Positions 18,132 to 27,596 of a stretch of 64,000 nt of DNA are shown in pieces. Below the pieces are notes generated by a model. The model was not told the origin of the DNA. It worked only from the letters and a program-made list of their open reading frames with translations, and searched no databases. Numbering within the stretch: position 1 is the stretch's first letter; each line of letters begins with the position of its first letter. The stretch lies in assembly GCA_964410675.1 (NCBI GenBank), contig CAYPIB010000001.1:26888-90887 (forward strand). The letters are read 5' to 3'. This DNA comes from RGIG3040 sp964410675. Lineage in GTDB: Bacteria > Bacillota > Clostridia > Lachnospirales > Lachnospiraceae. Both the position numbers and the translations under genes were made by a program.

Positions 18132-18974
18132 TTATCCTTTGACACTGCCGAGTGCTACACCTTCTATGATGTATTTGGATAAGATTAAATATACGATAAT
18201 TAATGGTAATACCGTTAATGTTAATCCTAAATAAACAGAACCATACTCTGTTTTATATATATCTCCGCGAAGCAGGCTGACCATAATCGGCATTGTATAT
18301 TTATCTTTATTTGTCAGTAGTACTAAAGGAGTAAACAAGTTGTTCCAGCTTGAAACAAAACTAAAAATAGCTTGTGTTGCAAGCGCAGGTTTTAAAATCG
18401 GAAGTGCAATTGTATTAAATATTCTAAACTCATTTGCACCATCTATTCTTGCAGAATGGACAACCTCTAATGATAAAGATGGCTGTATATACTGTCTCAT
18501 AAAGAATACCATCGATGGAGAGGCGATTGCAGGCAAAATCAGCATCATTAAATTATTTGTCAGATGAACACGATATACCATTTGATAAAATCCTATCATG
18601 GTGATTTGTGCCGGGATCATCATAATAGCCATGACAAAGCTAAAAAATGGTCCTTTCAGCCTCCATTCATAAACGACTAATGCATAAGCAGTTAAGGCAG
18701 AAAAATATACCGCACAAGCAGTTGAGCCTACTGATATAATGACTGAATTGGCAAATCCTACTATCGGATTAAAGCTCTTTCCAAGGAGAATTAATAAATT
18801 TTTGAGCGTATAACTTGAAGGGAGTAATGAAATAGCATGCTGTTGAATTTCTGTTGTCGATCTTGTGGCATTTACAATCATAATCCAAAATGGCAAAATG
18901 CTTAATATTGCTAAACATATACATACTATATATATGATTACTTTTATTAATTTAGTTGTTCTATTCTTTAACAA
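18132..18974 (-). CDS. Sugar ABC transporter permease (MalG/CUT1 type)
   Basis: A 280-residue protein with six membrane segments. The coupling motif SARIDGANEFRIFNTIALPILKP is the EAA loop that contacts the ATPase. The start is a TTG at 18972-18974, which directly follows the stop of the other permease and uses the double GGGAGGGGAGG in that gene's last codons. It forms the membrane channel with the 322-residue partner encoded just upstream. No ATPase is present in this cluster; CUT1 importers in clostridia commonly share a general MsmK-type ATPase encoded elsewhere. Confidence 0.9.
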   Translation of the reverse strand: MLKNRTTKLIKVIIYIVCICLAILSILPFWIMIVNATRSTTEIQQHAISLLPSSYTLKNLLILLGKSFNPIVGFANSVIISVGSTACAVYFSALTAYALVVYEWRLKGPFFSFVMAIMMIPAQITMIGFYQMVYRVHLTNNLMMLILPAIASPSMVFFMRQYIQPSLSLEVVHSARIDGANEFRIFNTIALPILKPALATQAIFSFVSSWNNLFTPLVLLTNKDKYTMPIMVSLLRGDIYKTEYGSVYLGLTLTVLPLIIVYLILSKYIIEGVALGSVKG

Positions 18975-19943
18975 TTACCTCCCCTCCCTTCTATATTTTC
19001 TCTGCATTTTTATATACCTTTTTAACTTCTCTTCCTCTTTATCCCTAAGTAAGAAAAACATAATTGCTGATAAAATAGCAATAACGACAAACATGATCAT
19101 ACTGGCTGCTGCTGCCCTATTATACATATAGCTGCCGCTAAAGGCTTGATTATAAATAAATACACTTGTTGTAAGGGTCGCATTATCCGGTCCCCCTAAT
19201 AAGAATAATTTTGGAATATCAAACATATTTAAGCCGCCGATTAAGCTCGTAACAAGAGTAAAGAGCAAGATTGTTTTAATATTTGGTATCGTTATAAAGA
19301 AAAAAGTCTGAACTCTGTTTGCCCCATCTACCTCTGCTGATTCAAATATTTCCGGACTAATGCCAAGGACACCTGAAATAAGAATGATCATAGTGTAGCC
19401 ATACCACATCCAAAATTGAATAAAAGCCACAATTCCTTGGGACAAGTCCTTATTTATTAAAAATTTTATTGGTTCATCTGTTATTCCAAATCTCATGAAC
19501 AAATCATTGACCGGTCCCATTGGATATCCAAAGAGTGAATTAAATAGTATCGCTATTGTAGCTGCAGTAATAATATTGGGCATATAAAACAGAACTTTAA
19601 AGATTCCCTGTCCTTTTATCTTACTTCGTTTATCTGTAAACCACGCTGTCAGCAATAATGCTATTACAATTTGAGGAATAAAGTTACTAATCCATATTTT
19701 TACTGTATTCCAAAGGGCCGTCTTAAAAGATGGGTTTACGAGAACATGCTTAAAGTTCTGAAACGGATCCTCTAAAAAGTGAAACGATGTAGCTCCCAAA
19801 CCTTTAAAGTCTGTAAATCCAATTACAGCTGTATATATAATTGGATACAGGGAAAAAATCAAAAAGGTAATTACAAAAGGAATACAGAATATGTAACCGT
19901 ATTTCGCATATTTTGCATTTCCCAATTGTTTTTTACGTTTCAT
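18975..19943 (-). CDS. Sugar ABC transporter permease (MalF/CUT1 type)
   Basis: A 322-residue inner-membrane protein with about six membrane segments and the EAA loop ESAEVDGANRVQTFFFITIPN. The first part reads KYGYIFCIPFVITFLIFSLY, typical of MalF/UgpA-like subunits. The ATG at 19943 is preferred over the GTG at 19952 because GGAGG lies eight bases before it. The stop at 18975 touches the next permease start, so the two are translationally coupled. It imports the sugar delivered by the binding protein encoded upstream, past an intercistronic hairpin. Confidence 0.9.
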   Translation of the reverse strand: MKRKKQLGNAKYAKYGYIFCIPFVITFLIFSLYPIIYTAVIGFTDFKGLGATSFHFLEDPFQNFKHVLVNPSFKTALWNTVKIWISNFIPQIVIALLLTAWFTDKRSKIKGQGIFKVLFYMPNIITAATIAILFNSLFGYPMGPVNDLFMRFGITDEPIKFLINKDLSQGIVAFIQFWMWYGYTMIILISGVLGISPEIFESAEVDGANRVQTFFFITIPNIKTILLFTLVTSLIGGLNMFDIPKLFLLGGPDNATLTTSVFIYNQAFSGSYMYNRAAAASMIMFVVIAILSAIMFFLLRDKEEEKLKRYIKMQRKYRREGR

Positions 19944-19993
19944 TGTATCCACCTCCGCTTTCCATTATTTTATTTTTAGTACTTGATTTAAAA

Positions 19994-20027
19994 AAGAGGC
20001 GGATATATTTAAGCTATTCCGCCTCTT
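19994..20027 (-). terminator. Intercistronic hairpin between binding protein and permeases
   Basis: AAGAGGCGGA (19994-20003) pairs perfectly with TCCGCCTCTT (20018-20027), followed on the minus strand by TTTTTT. It lies between the binding-protein stop and the first permease start. Such hairpins let the binding protein be made in excess over the permeases by partial termination or 3' end protection. Confidence 0.75.
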
Positions 20028-20060
20028 ATATAAGACTTTAAAATATTAAATAATGATAAT

Positions 20061-21494
20061 CTACTCTACTACAATATCCAGATTATCCGTAACCTGTTGT
20101 TTGAAGTCTGCAATTGCCTGTTCACGGTCTTTATTTCCTGCTGTATATTCACGTACTTGCTCACGCCAAAACTTATTAATTGTCTCATCATATTGGGTTA
20201 AGTTTTTGCCGTTTGCAAATTGGTTAGCCGGAACAAATACATCAAACATATTCTGGCCGCCTAAGAACTCAACACTACCATCAGATTTTGCCATTACTGT
20301 ACCACTGCCGACACAGTCTTTTGTACCGCCTTCGCCGTTAAGCGTTCCGTTCGCCCACTTATATTGAAGCCCTTCTTCTGTATTATCTAAAGTAATCCAT
20401 TCAATAATATCGCCAATTGCTTCCTTCTTTTCAGAATCTTTATTTGCCAGTAACCAAGTACCGCCCCAGAAGAAACCAACCGGTGATTCACAAACCGCCC
20501 AATCACCATATGTACCTTCACCAACTGCTTCACCACCACAGTTAGGTGCCAATGTATAGTTAATTAACCATGCCGGACCAAAAAATCCAAATATTTCTTG
20601 GCTTCCTTCACCCTTCATGTCTGCAAACCATGCATCCTGCCAATCCTCTGTATCATTGTGGTAACCATTGTCTTTTAATTCCTTTGATAAATCTAAGAAA
20701 GCCTCTCTCTTTGGATCAATCGTTAACTTTCCATCTTGGATCCATCCCTGACTGGAGCTATTTTCTACTGCATGCCAGATATCCCCATCACCTGATACAA
20801 TACCATAATTTTTTGCCTTCAGCTCTTCTGCCGCTTTGTAAAATTGATCCCATTCGCCTGAGCCTGAACCAATTTTTTTAGCAATTTCAGCCGGGTCATC
20901 AGTACCCCATACGTCTTTTGCAATAGAACGGCGGTAGATAAATGCTCCACCTGTTGCCTGATATCCCAGTCCTACTACATCTCCGCTTTCATTCGTTCCT
21001 ATATCAACAGAGTATTGAGCAATTTCTGACTCCTTAATTGCTGTATCAATATCAATACCAAGATCTTTATATGGTGCGGCATAAGAAGAAGCATCACCCT
21101 TTGAATATTTAAGGATAAAAGCTGCCTCTGCACAATAAATGTCAGGTGCATCCTTTCCGCCTGCTGATAATGCCTGATCAAGTGCCGGCTGATAAGCACC
21201 ATCCGTTGTCGCAATAATAGTTGTATTAATTTCATAACCAAAATCAGGATGTGCTTCCTTATACTTCTCAATCATCTTTGGAACTTCATCTGTAAATGAC
21301 CATAAATTAATGACTTCTTTCCCTTTTTTAGAAGTGTCATCCTGTTCTTCCGTTGTTGCATCTGTAGTTTCCTCTGTAGTACCCTCTTCCATACTAGGTT
21401 CTGTACTAACTGTGTTTTCTGTATTACCTCCACACCCCGCTAACGTTGAGGCTAAAAGGCACATACACAAAGCTCTTGCAATTAGTTTTCTCAT
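20061..21494 (-). CDS. Extracellular sugar-binding lipoprotein (family 1 solute-binding)
   Basis: A 477-residue lipoprotein. Residues 1-21 are a lipoprotein signal with the lipobox LAGC, and an acidic Thr/Glu-rich linker follows (about 25-60). The body (VINLWSFTDEVPKMIEKY...) is a family 1 solute-binding protein such as those for xylo-oligosaccharides or arabinosides. ATG 21494 has AAGGAGG seven bases upstream. It is the first gene of the importer operon. Its location with GH3, xylulokinase and an AraC regulator suggests a pentose-containing oligosaccharide as ligand, but the sequence alone does not show this. Confidence 0.9.
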   Translation of the reverse strand: MRKLIARALCMCLLASTLAGCGGNTENTVSTEPSMEEGTTEETTDATTEEQDDTSKKGKEVINLWSFTDEVPKMIEKYKEAHPDFGYEINTTIIATTDGAYQPALDQALSAGGKDAPDIYCAEAAFILKYSKGDASSYAAPYKDLGIDIDTAIKESEIAQYSVDIGTNESGDVVGLGYQATGGAFIYRRSIAKDVWGTDDPAEIAKKIGSGSGEWDQFYKAAEELKAKNYGIVSGDGDIWHAVENSSSQGWIQDGKLTIDPKREAFLDLSKELKDNGYHNDTEDWQDAWFADMKGEGSQEIFGFFGPAWLINYTLAPNCGGEAVGEGTYGDWAVCESPVGFFWGGTWLLANKDSEKKEAIGDIIEWITLDNTEEGLQYKWANGTLNGEGGTKDCVGSGTVMAKSDGSVEFLGGQNMFDVFVPANQFANGKNLTQYDETINKFWREQVREYTAGNKDREQAIADFKQQVTDNLDIVVE

Positions 21495-21819
21495 TTTTCT
21501 TCCTCCTTATTCTACTCTACTCAGTTGATAAACAGTTACCTAACACAGCAAAAATTTCCTTGCCTGCGATATTGTTATTTTATTATAACTATACCAAAGT
21601 TGCTTCCCACTTATTGCTATTGTTTATACACTTTTTGCTAATAAGAAACTTTTTTCACACGAAACTTGGTTAATATTGTATAATATTTTTATAATTCAAT
21701 TAATTTGTATTGCATTTATCCAAATATTTATTGTGTAAAATCACTTTTTTATACAAAAACTACAAGCGGCTTACATGGCAACTTTTGTATTATACACCAT
21801 GCACGATAGGAGGAATATT

Positions 21820-22455
21820 ATGAATGATTTTTTCAATCCAGACAAACCTTTCAATCGTTATTTAGCGAAATTTTTTGATTTAATACTTTTAAATATCATT
21901 TTCTTAATAAGCTGTATTCCTGTTTTTACAATTGGAGCATCAATCACTGCATTATATTCTATTACATTTAAAATGCTGAAAGATGAGGATTCTGATTTAT
22001 TAAGAAGATATATAAAAGCATTTAAAATGAATATTAAACAGGCCACTATTTTATGGATTCCAATACTTTTTATTTTTATATTCTTTTTGGCTGATTTATA
22101 TATCATTTATGGGTTAATCAATCCTTCCTATAGAATACTTCAATATCCGGTTTGGTTTATTATTATAATATTGCATTGCATCGCTATGTATATTTTTCCA
22201 TTGTTATCATACTTTAATAGTAATAACAAGCTGTTAATAAAAAATGCCGTATTTATGAGCATCGGTCATTTTCCGACAACATTAATCTTCTTAATCGTTC
22301 ATGTTGTAATTTTTAGTATGTGTATTTCCATTCCCAATTTTATAATTATTATTTTTAGTTTCGCATTATTTTTTGGATTTTCTTCTCTTACATACGCTTA
22401 CTCCTTTTTATTTCAGAATATCTTCAAAAAACATATGAATCAGCCTCTAACTTAA
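21820..22455 (+). CDS. DUF624 (YesL-like) membrane protein
   Basis: A 211-residue membrane protein with about five hydrophobic segments. The N-terminal pattern FFNPDKPFNRYLAKFFDLI and the following CIPVFTIGASITALYS are the DUF624/YesL hallmark. The ATG at 21820 with AGGAGG seven bases upstream is chosen over the frame starting at 21775. YesL-like proteins are regularly found beside CUT1 sugar importers and their regulators; their job is unknown. It is divergent from the binding-protein gene and so probably belongs to the same sugar regulon. Confidence 0.85.
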   Translation: MNDFFNPDKPFNRYLAKFFDLILLNIIFLISCIPVFTIGASITALYSITFKMLKDEDSDLLRRYIKAFKMNIKQATILWIPILFIFIFFLADLYIIYGLINPSYRILQYPVWFIIIILHCIAMYIFPLLSYFNSNNKLLIKNAVFMSIGHFPTTLIFLIVHVVIFSMCISIPNFIIIIFSFALFFGFSSLTYAYSFLFQNIFKKHMNQPLT

Positions 22456-22463
22456 CAGCAAAT

Positions 22464-22673
22464 TTAAATAGTCAATAATCCTGCAGATTCCGCTGCGCCC
22501 ATATCACCGGATTGCTCCGGATGTATCGTATTTGCCTCCAGCTTCGCAGGATGCTTGTCTATATCAATATCCTTTTCCTTTACATACGTTGATAATAATT
22601 CGGTATCTTCCTCTTTAACTACAGTATTATTCACTAAAGCTAAGCAAATAGAGGGCTCCTTTTTACCTTCCAC
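22464..22673 (-). CDS. Short ORF of unknown nature, possibly a remnant
   Basis: A 69-codon frame starting with GTG. The product is acidic, soluble and not repetitive (ends GDMGAAESAGLLTI), and it looks more coding-like than most shadow frames. I recognise no family, the in-frame codon before the GTG is a stop, and there is no good ribosome site. It could be the end of a decayed gene between the DUF624 and EAL genes, or chance. Confidence 0.2.
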   Translation of the reverse strand: MEGKKEPSICLALVNNTVVKEEDTELLSTYVKEKDIDIDKHPAKLEANTIHPEQSGDMGAAESAGLLTI

Positions 22674-22915
22674 TTATGTTATCTTTGTATCATAATTTAT
22701 AGATTTTTCTTATGCAACTGAATCTATGCTAAAATTGTTATTGAATTTAACAGTTATTGCTAGTTAAATACCTATTATAATTTATTTAAAATTCACATAC
22801 AGGATAAATTGTCAAATTATTCATTTGTTATTCCTTTTTTATCACACAACTGTTATAATGTTATATAACTTGATAGTTTATTAGGTAACTTGCTGATTTA
22901 TGACGGGAGGCCATA

Positions 22916-25132
22916 TTGAAAACCAAAAGAGATAAAACTATTAAAAATGTCTTAATCTTTTTTCTGCTTTTTTCAGGTGTAGTACTTGCCTTGTTTCTTT
23001 ATGCCCACAATCTGAAAAAGCAATTAAACGAAAATATTAATACTACACTAAAAGAAATATCAGAACAAAGTGTCATTACAATTGAAAATGAAGTTAAATC
23101 CGAATTCTATCTTATTGAAGAAATTGCATCAAGATTAAGTTATGAACAGCCTTTTAATATTGACGAATCGATGGAATATCTAAAACATATTTGTAAAAGA
23201 TATACTTTTAAACAAATGGGTATTAGATACAAAGACGGAACCACCTATACTACTGATGATATCATGCTGGACTTAAGTTACAGTGTAATTTTTGATCCCG
23301 TCTTTCAAGGTGAAACCATTGTATCTGATTGTAAATATGATAAAATTGATAATGAACAAATAATTATATATGCAACCTCTATAAAGGAAAACGGTGAAGT
23401 GATCGCTTCTCTTTTTGCAACCTTCACCATTGAAAATTTTAGAGATTTAATGTCCGTAAATACTTTTAACAACTCTGGATACTCCTATATTGTGAAACAA
23501 AATGGTGATACCGTAATTGATTCTGTCCATCCGATTAGTTTTGTAAATATGACTAATATCCTTAAATCAATTAGTGAAGCCGATAAAAATAATGTGGAAT
23601 GCTGTGCTGAATTACAAAAAAATATGAATGCCAGAAAATCCGGAGACATTATTTTTACAAATAAAATCGATAAATATCTTTATTATACTCCTCTGGGTGT
23701 TAACGACTGGTATCTTATGAACGTAGTACCAAAATCAGTTGCCGAAAAAAGTGTGTCTGTAGTTATGTTAATGACATATGCACTTTGCACCGTTGTAGCC
23801 TTAATTTCGGTTTTATTTATGCTTTATTTAATAAACTTAGAAAAAAAGAAGCGGGAATCAGTTCATAAAATTTTATATATAGATCCATTAACCGAAGGCA
23901 AATCTTATACTAAATTTTCTATTGATACTACTTTAAGCCTGAAGCAGCATAAAGAAAAAGCGGCATACCTTGTAATGGATTTAGATAATTTTAATCTTAT
24001 TAGTGAAGTATATGGACATGAGGCCGGAAATAATATAATTAAGTATATTCACGAAACAATAAAACAGTTTGCTCCGGAAACAATGGAGTTTGCCAGACGT
24101 GTCGCAGATAATTTTGTTGCATTAATTTACTATGATACAAAAGAAAAATTATTAGAAGATTTAACAGAATTTTGTAATGTTATTCAAGAAAATCAGCCAT
24201 GGTATAAAAATGAGTATATTATAAAACCTAAAATCGGTGTTTATTTTATCGACGATCACAATGAAAATTTACAAAGAATAGAGAATTTAGCTTCTATCGC
24301 CAGAACTTCCATTAACGATAATCATGAACAGCTTGTCGCCTTCTATGAAGACTTTTATAAGGATCAATTATTATATAATAAGCAGTTGGAAGATCAAATG
24401 GAAATTGCTTTTAAGAATGATGAGTTTGTACCATTTTTTCAGCCAAAGTATGATACTCAGTCACAGCAGATTATTGGTGCTGAAGCATTGGCCAGATGGA
24501 TAAAACCGGATCAAACAATTATATCCCCGGGTGTTTTTATACCGCTCGCCGAAAGCAACGGTTTTGTCGTTAAACTTGACAGCATGATGTTTAGAAAAGT
24601 ATGCGAAAGACAGAGAGAATTATTAGATAAGGGTTATAAACCTGTTCCTATATCAGTAAACCTATCCCGTCAGGTTCTTTATAACAGGCAGTTTATTAAT
24701 GAATATACCGATATTGTAAAAAAATACAATATTCCGCCTGATTTAGTTCAGCTTGAGATTACCGAAAGTACAATGTTTGAAAATCAAGATGAGTTTAAGT
24801 ATATTATTGATGAGCTTCACGAGCATGGTTTTAAAATATTAATGGATGACTTTGGTGTTGGTTATTCTTCCCTTCAAATGCTTAAGTCGATACCAATTGA
24901 TGTAATGAAACTAGATAAAAGTTTTGTTAATGACTATAACGATACTAAAAGCCGAAAAATATTGGTTGGAGTTATCAATCTTGCCAAAACATTGGACATT
25001 GCCGTCATCGCAGAAGGTGTTGAAACAAAAGACCAGTATGAATTTTTAAAGGAAATGTGCTGTAATGCCATTCAAGGATTCTATTTTGCAAAACCAATGC
25101 CTTTTAATGAATTCCTTAAGAAACTAGAGTAA
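22916..25132 (+). CDS. Cyclic-di-GMP phosphodiesterase with degenerate GGDEF and intact EAL domain
   Basis: A 738-residue signalling protein. A membrane segment at about 12-30 and another at about 280-306 bracket an extracellular sensor domain of the Cache type. A GGDEF domain follows (about 320-470), whose active-site motif has become RVADNF, so it cannot make cyclic di-GMP. The EAL domain (about 485-735) keeps EALARW, SVNLSRQ, LEITEST, LMDDFGVGYSS and AEGVET, so it should be active. The start is TTG 22916 with GGGAGG six bases upstream. It probably lowers cyclic di-GMP in response to an external signal, with the GGDEF part perhaps binding GTP as a regulator. Confidence 0.9.
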   Translation: MKTKRDKTIKNVLIFFLLFSGVVLALFLYAHNLKKQLNENINTTLKEISEQSVITIENEVKSEFYLIEEIASRLSYEQPFNIDESMEYLKHICKRYTFKQMGIRYKDGTTYTTDDIMLDLSYSVIFDPVFQGETIVSDCKYDKIDNEQIIIYATSIKENGEVIASLFATFTIENFRDLMSVNTFNNSGYSYIVKQNGDTVIDSVHPISFVNMTNILKSISEADKNNVECCAELQKNMNARKSGDIIFTNKIDKYLYYTPLGVNDWYLMNVVPKSVAEKSVSVVMLMTYALCTVVALISVLFMLYLINLEKKKRESVHKILYIDPLTEGKSYTKFSIDTTLSLKQHKEKAAYLVMDLDNFNLISEVYGHEAGNNIIKYIHETIKQFAPETMEFARRVADNFVALIYYDTKEKLLEDLTEFCNVIQENQPWYKNEYIIKPKIGVYFIDDHNENLQRIENLASIARTSINDNHEQLVAFYEDFYKDQLLYNKQLEDQMEIAFKNDEFVPFFQPKYDTQSQQIIGAEALARWIKPDQTIISPGVFIPLAESNGFVVKLDSMMFRKVCERQRELLDKGYKPVPISVNLSRQVLYNRQFINEYTDIVKKYNIPPDLVQLEITESTMFENQDEFKYIIDELHEHGFKILMDDFGVGYSSLQMLKSIPIDVMKLDKSFVNDYNDTKSRKILVGVINLAKTLDIAVIAEGVETKDQYEFLKEMCCNAIQGFYFAKPMPFNEFLKKLE

Positions 25133-25135
25133 AAT

Positions 25136-25168
25136 CAGTCCTCTTTATATTCTAAAGAGGACTGTTTT
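25136..25168 (+). terminator. Rho-independent terminator after the EAL gene
   Basis: CAGTCCTCTTTA (25136-25147) pairs perfectly with TAAAGAGGACTG (25153-25164), with a five-base loop and TTTT after it. It starts three bases after the stop codon. Confidence 0.9.
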
Positions 25169-25208
25169 ATATCAAGAGTACAGTATTCTTAATAAGAATG
25201 AATGCTTC

Positions 25209-26606
25209 TTATTTTCTATTTTTTAATTGAAGAAGTGATACAAAAGAAGTGTTTTTGGGCCGTATAGTTTTGGAATCCTTAAAAAAATCTTTTGTTAACT
25301 TTACAATTGTTGAAGTCAATGCAAACATTGCAATTAGGTTTGGAACCGCCATGAGTCCATTAAATAAATCTGCAAGCTCCCATACTACATCAACCTCTGC
25401 AATACATCCAACAAAGACTAATAATACAAATATTATTTGGTAAGCTGCGACTGCCTTTCTTCCTGCAATATACTCTAATGCCTTTTCAGCATAATAATAC
25501 CAAGCGATTATAGTAGCAAATGCAAAAAGTACCAGACCAATTGATACTACATACTGTCCACCCGGAATTGCATTTTGAAATGCTGTTAATGATATTTCTG
25601 TACCATCCAAACTAGAATCATTCCATAACCCGCTAGTAATAATTACTAATGCTGTAATTGTGCACATCACTATTGTATCAAAAAACACTTCAAAAGCCCC
25701 CCAGCATCCTTGCCTTGCCGGATGATCCGTATTGGCTGCAGCATGTGCTATAGGTGCAGAACCTAGCCCTGCTTCATTTGTAAAGACTCCTCTGGCAACA
25801 CCAATTCTAGCCGCATATAACATTGTGGAACCAGCAAATCCTCCTACTGCAGCCGTTCCCGTAAAAGCATCTTTTATAATCATCATGAATGCCCCAGGTA
25901 TCTTATTAAAATTTATTATTAACACAATAACAGCAACAATAATATACATAATCGCCATAAATGGAACTAATCTCTCTGCTACTACTGAAATTCTCTTTAT
26001 ACCTCCAATGATTACAAGGCTTACTAAAATCGCTAATACGATTCCTGTTATAGCGACAGGAATTTTAAAGGCTGACTCCAGTCCACCGGATACAGCGTTA
26101 GCCTGCACCATATTTCCAACACCAAAAGAAGCTATGACTGCAAATATACAGAATAAAACAGCCGTTTTTTTCCAACCAAGCCCTTTGCTGATATAATACA
26201 TTGGTCCGCCCACATATTCATTTTTATCATTCTTTTCTCTATAAGCTACCGCTAAAGTACTTTCACAAAATTTTGTAACCATTCCTAAAACAGCACATAT
26301 CCACATCCAAAAAATAGAACCCGGACCGCCGATACTGATAGCTATTGCAATTCCAACAATATTACCGGTTCCAACAGTAGCTGCCAAAGCCGTACATACT
26401 GCTTGAAAAGGTGTAATCGTTCCTTCTTCATTATTTACTTGCTTTTTAAAAATAGTCTTTAGTGTATTTGCCATAACGGTTCCAAAACGAGTAAAAATTA
26501 TTCCCTTTGTACGAATTGTCAAATAAAGTCCTGTTCCTAACATTAAAACAAGCATGGGAATCCCCCATATAACATTATCGTTTAACCAAACTATCGCTTT
26601 TAGCAT
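25209..26606 (-). CDS. Sodium:alanine/glycine symporter (AGCS family)
   Basis: A 465-residue transporter with about 11 membrane segments. The family signatures GTGNIVGIAIAISIGGPGSIFWMW (residues about 77-100) and ARGVFTNEAGLGSAPIAHAAA are clear. It imports alanine or glycine with sodium. ATG 26606 has GGAGG seven bases upstream. It is monocistronic, and I see no glycine riboswitch in the short leader upstream. Confidence 0.92.
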   Translation of the reverse strand: MLKAIVWLNDNVIWGIPMLVLMLGTGLYLTIRTKGIIFTRFGTVMANTLKTIFKKQVNNEEGTITPFQAVCTALAATVGTGNIVGIAIAISIGGPGSIFWMWICAVLGMVTKFCESTLAVAYREKNDKNEYVGGPMYYISKGLGWKKTAVLFCIFAVIASFGVGNMVQANAVSGGLESAFKIPVAITGIVLAILVSLVIIGGIKRISVVAERLVPFMAIMYIIVAVIVLIINFNKIPGAFMMIIKDAFTGTAAVGGFAGSTMLYAARIGVARGVFTNEAGLGSAPIAHAAANTDHPARQGCWGAFEVFFDTIVMCTITALVIITSGLWNDSSLDGTEISLTAFQNAIPGGQYVVSIGLVLFAFATIIAWYYYAEKALEYIAGRKAVAAYQIIFVLLVFVGCIAEVDVVWELADLFNGLMAVPNLIAMFALTSTIVKLTKDFFKDSKTIRPKNTSFVSLLQLKNRK

Positions 26607-26836
26607 TACGTTTCCTCCATAAACTTAAGTATAGTTTATAAACATGTTGTGTTCATTACTATTATGTTTATATTTATAAAATAACAAAAAAATAGAAAGG
26701 ATTTAGATGCGTAAGCAAAATTTGCCAACTCAAAACTCTTTCTTTTCACATATAAATTAATCATTATATTAACATAATTCATTAATGAATACAATTTTAT
26801 TTTCAAATCCGCATACAATATCCCACTAATAATATC

Positions 26837-26864
26837 ACCTCTTGGTAATACTTCACCAAGAGGT
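26837..26864 (-). terminator. Hairpin after the DUF5131 gene
   Basis: ACCTCTTGGT (26837-26846) pairs perfectly with ACCAAGAGGT (26855-26864), eight bases after the stop of the DUF5131 gene. The following minus-strand sequence has only a weak T run, so termination may be incomplete. Confidence 0.6.
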
Positions 26865-26871
26865 ATGTCAA

Positions 26872-27579
26872 TTAAATATTAATATTTGCTTTCTTTGCTT
26901 GACTGCATAAATCACGCACATTTAATGTGTAGGATTTTCCATCTTTGTAAAAATGTGTACCGCATTGTCTAAATTCAAAGTGAACATTTTGAGCGATACA
27001 TTGTTCCCGTATGAAAAGTACCCACTCATAATCAAGAGTTCTGGCATTTCTGTCCGACTCTCCTCCAACGACTACTAACTCAATATCCTCAAGATACTGC
27101 TCGATGTTTATTCTCGCAATGAGCGGTTGGCAGATAATATTCTTGTGCTTAATAGGAAGTTCCTTGAAAATAGACAATCTGTAATCTGCTCTGTCTTGAT
27201 TTTCAACTGTGCAGCCAACGGTAACATTATCATAACCATTTCCCCAGTTTTCGGGAATACATTCCATAAACCGTTCAATCCGCTTTGTGAGAAAGATGAA
27301 ATTCAAATCAGAACGCTCCTTTATCATTTGCCAGCATTCTTCTCTCCAAGCATCCGCATCCTCGATTAAAAAATCGGTAGAAAAACAAAAATACACCATT
27401 TGTCCTGACTTCATCTTATAAGCTCCTGATTTGTTCGTTGCAACAGGAGCATAAAAATTGTCCGTTTTTATAATGTTCTTCGTTTCAATCCCTCGTTTAA
27501 AATCACCTTTATGAATATAGCAATACTTACAGCCTTCACTATATCTTTGACAACCACGCCACGGGTTCCACATCGCCAT
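26872..27579 (-). CDS. DUF5131 family protein (phage Gp37/Gp68-like)
   Basis: A 235-residue soluble protein. The start MWNPWRGCQRYSEGCKYCYIH, with a C-x6-C-x2-C cluster, and later FIFLTKRIERF and VVVGGESDRNARTLDYEW identify the DUF5131/Gp37-Gp68 family. Its Cys cluster recalls a radical-SAM iron-sulfur site, although its chemistry is unknown. It is the last gene of a four-gene operon behind an ECF sigma factor, its anti-sigma factor and a GH16-like protein, only 17 bases from the last of these. ATG 27579 has TGAGG upstream. Homologs are often carried by phages, so transfer is possible. Confidence 0.8.
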   Translation of the reverse strand: MAMWNPWRGCQRYSEGCKYCYIHKGDFKRGIETKNIIKTDNFYAPVATNKSGAYKMKSGQMVYFCFSTDFLIEDADAWREECWQMIKERSDLNFIFLTKRIERFMECIPENWGNGYDNVTVGCTVENQDRADYRLSIFKELPIKHKNIICQPLIARINIEQYLEDIELVVVGGESDRNARTLDYEWVLFIREQCIAQNVHFEFRQCGTHFYKDGKSYTLNVRDLCSQAKKANINI

Positions 27580-27596
27580 ATAAAAACCTCATTTGA

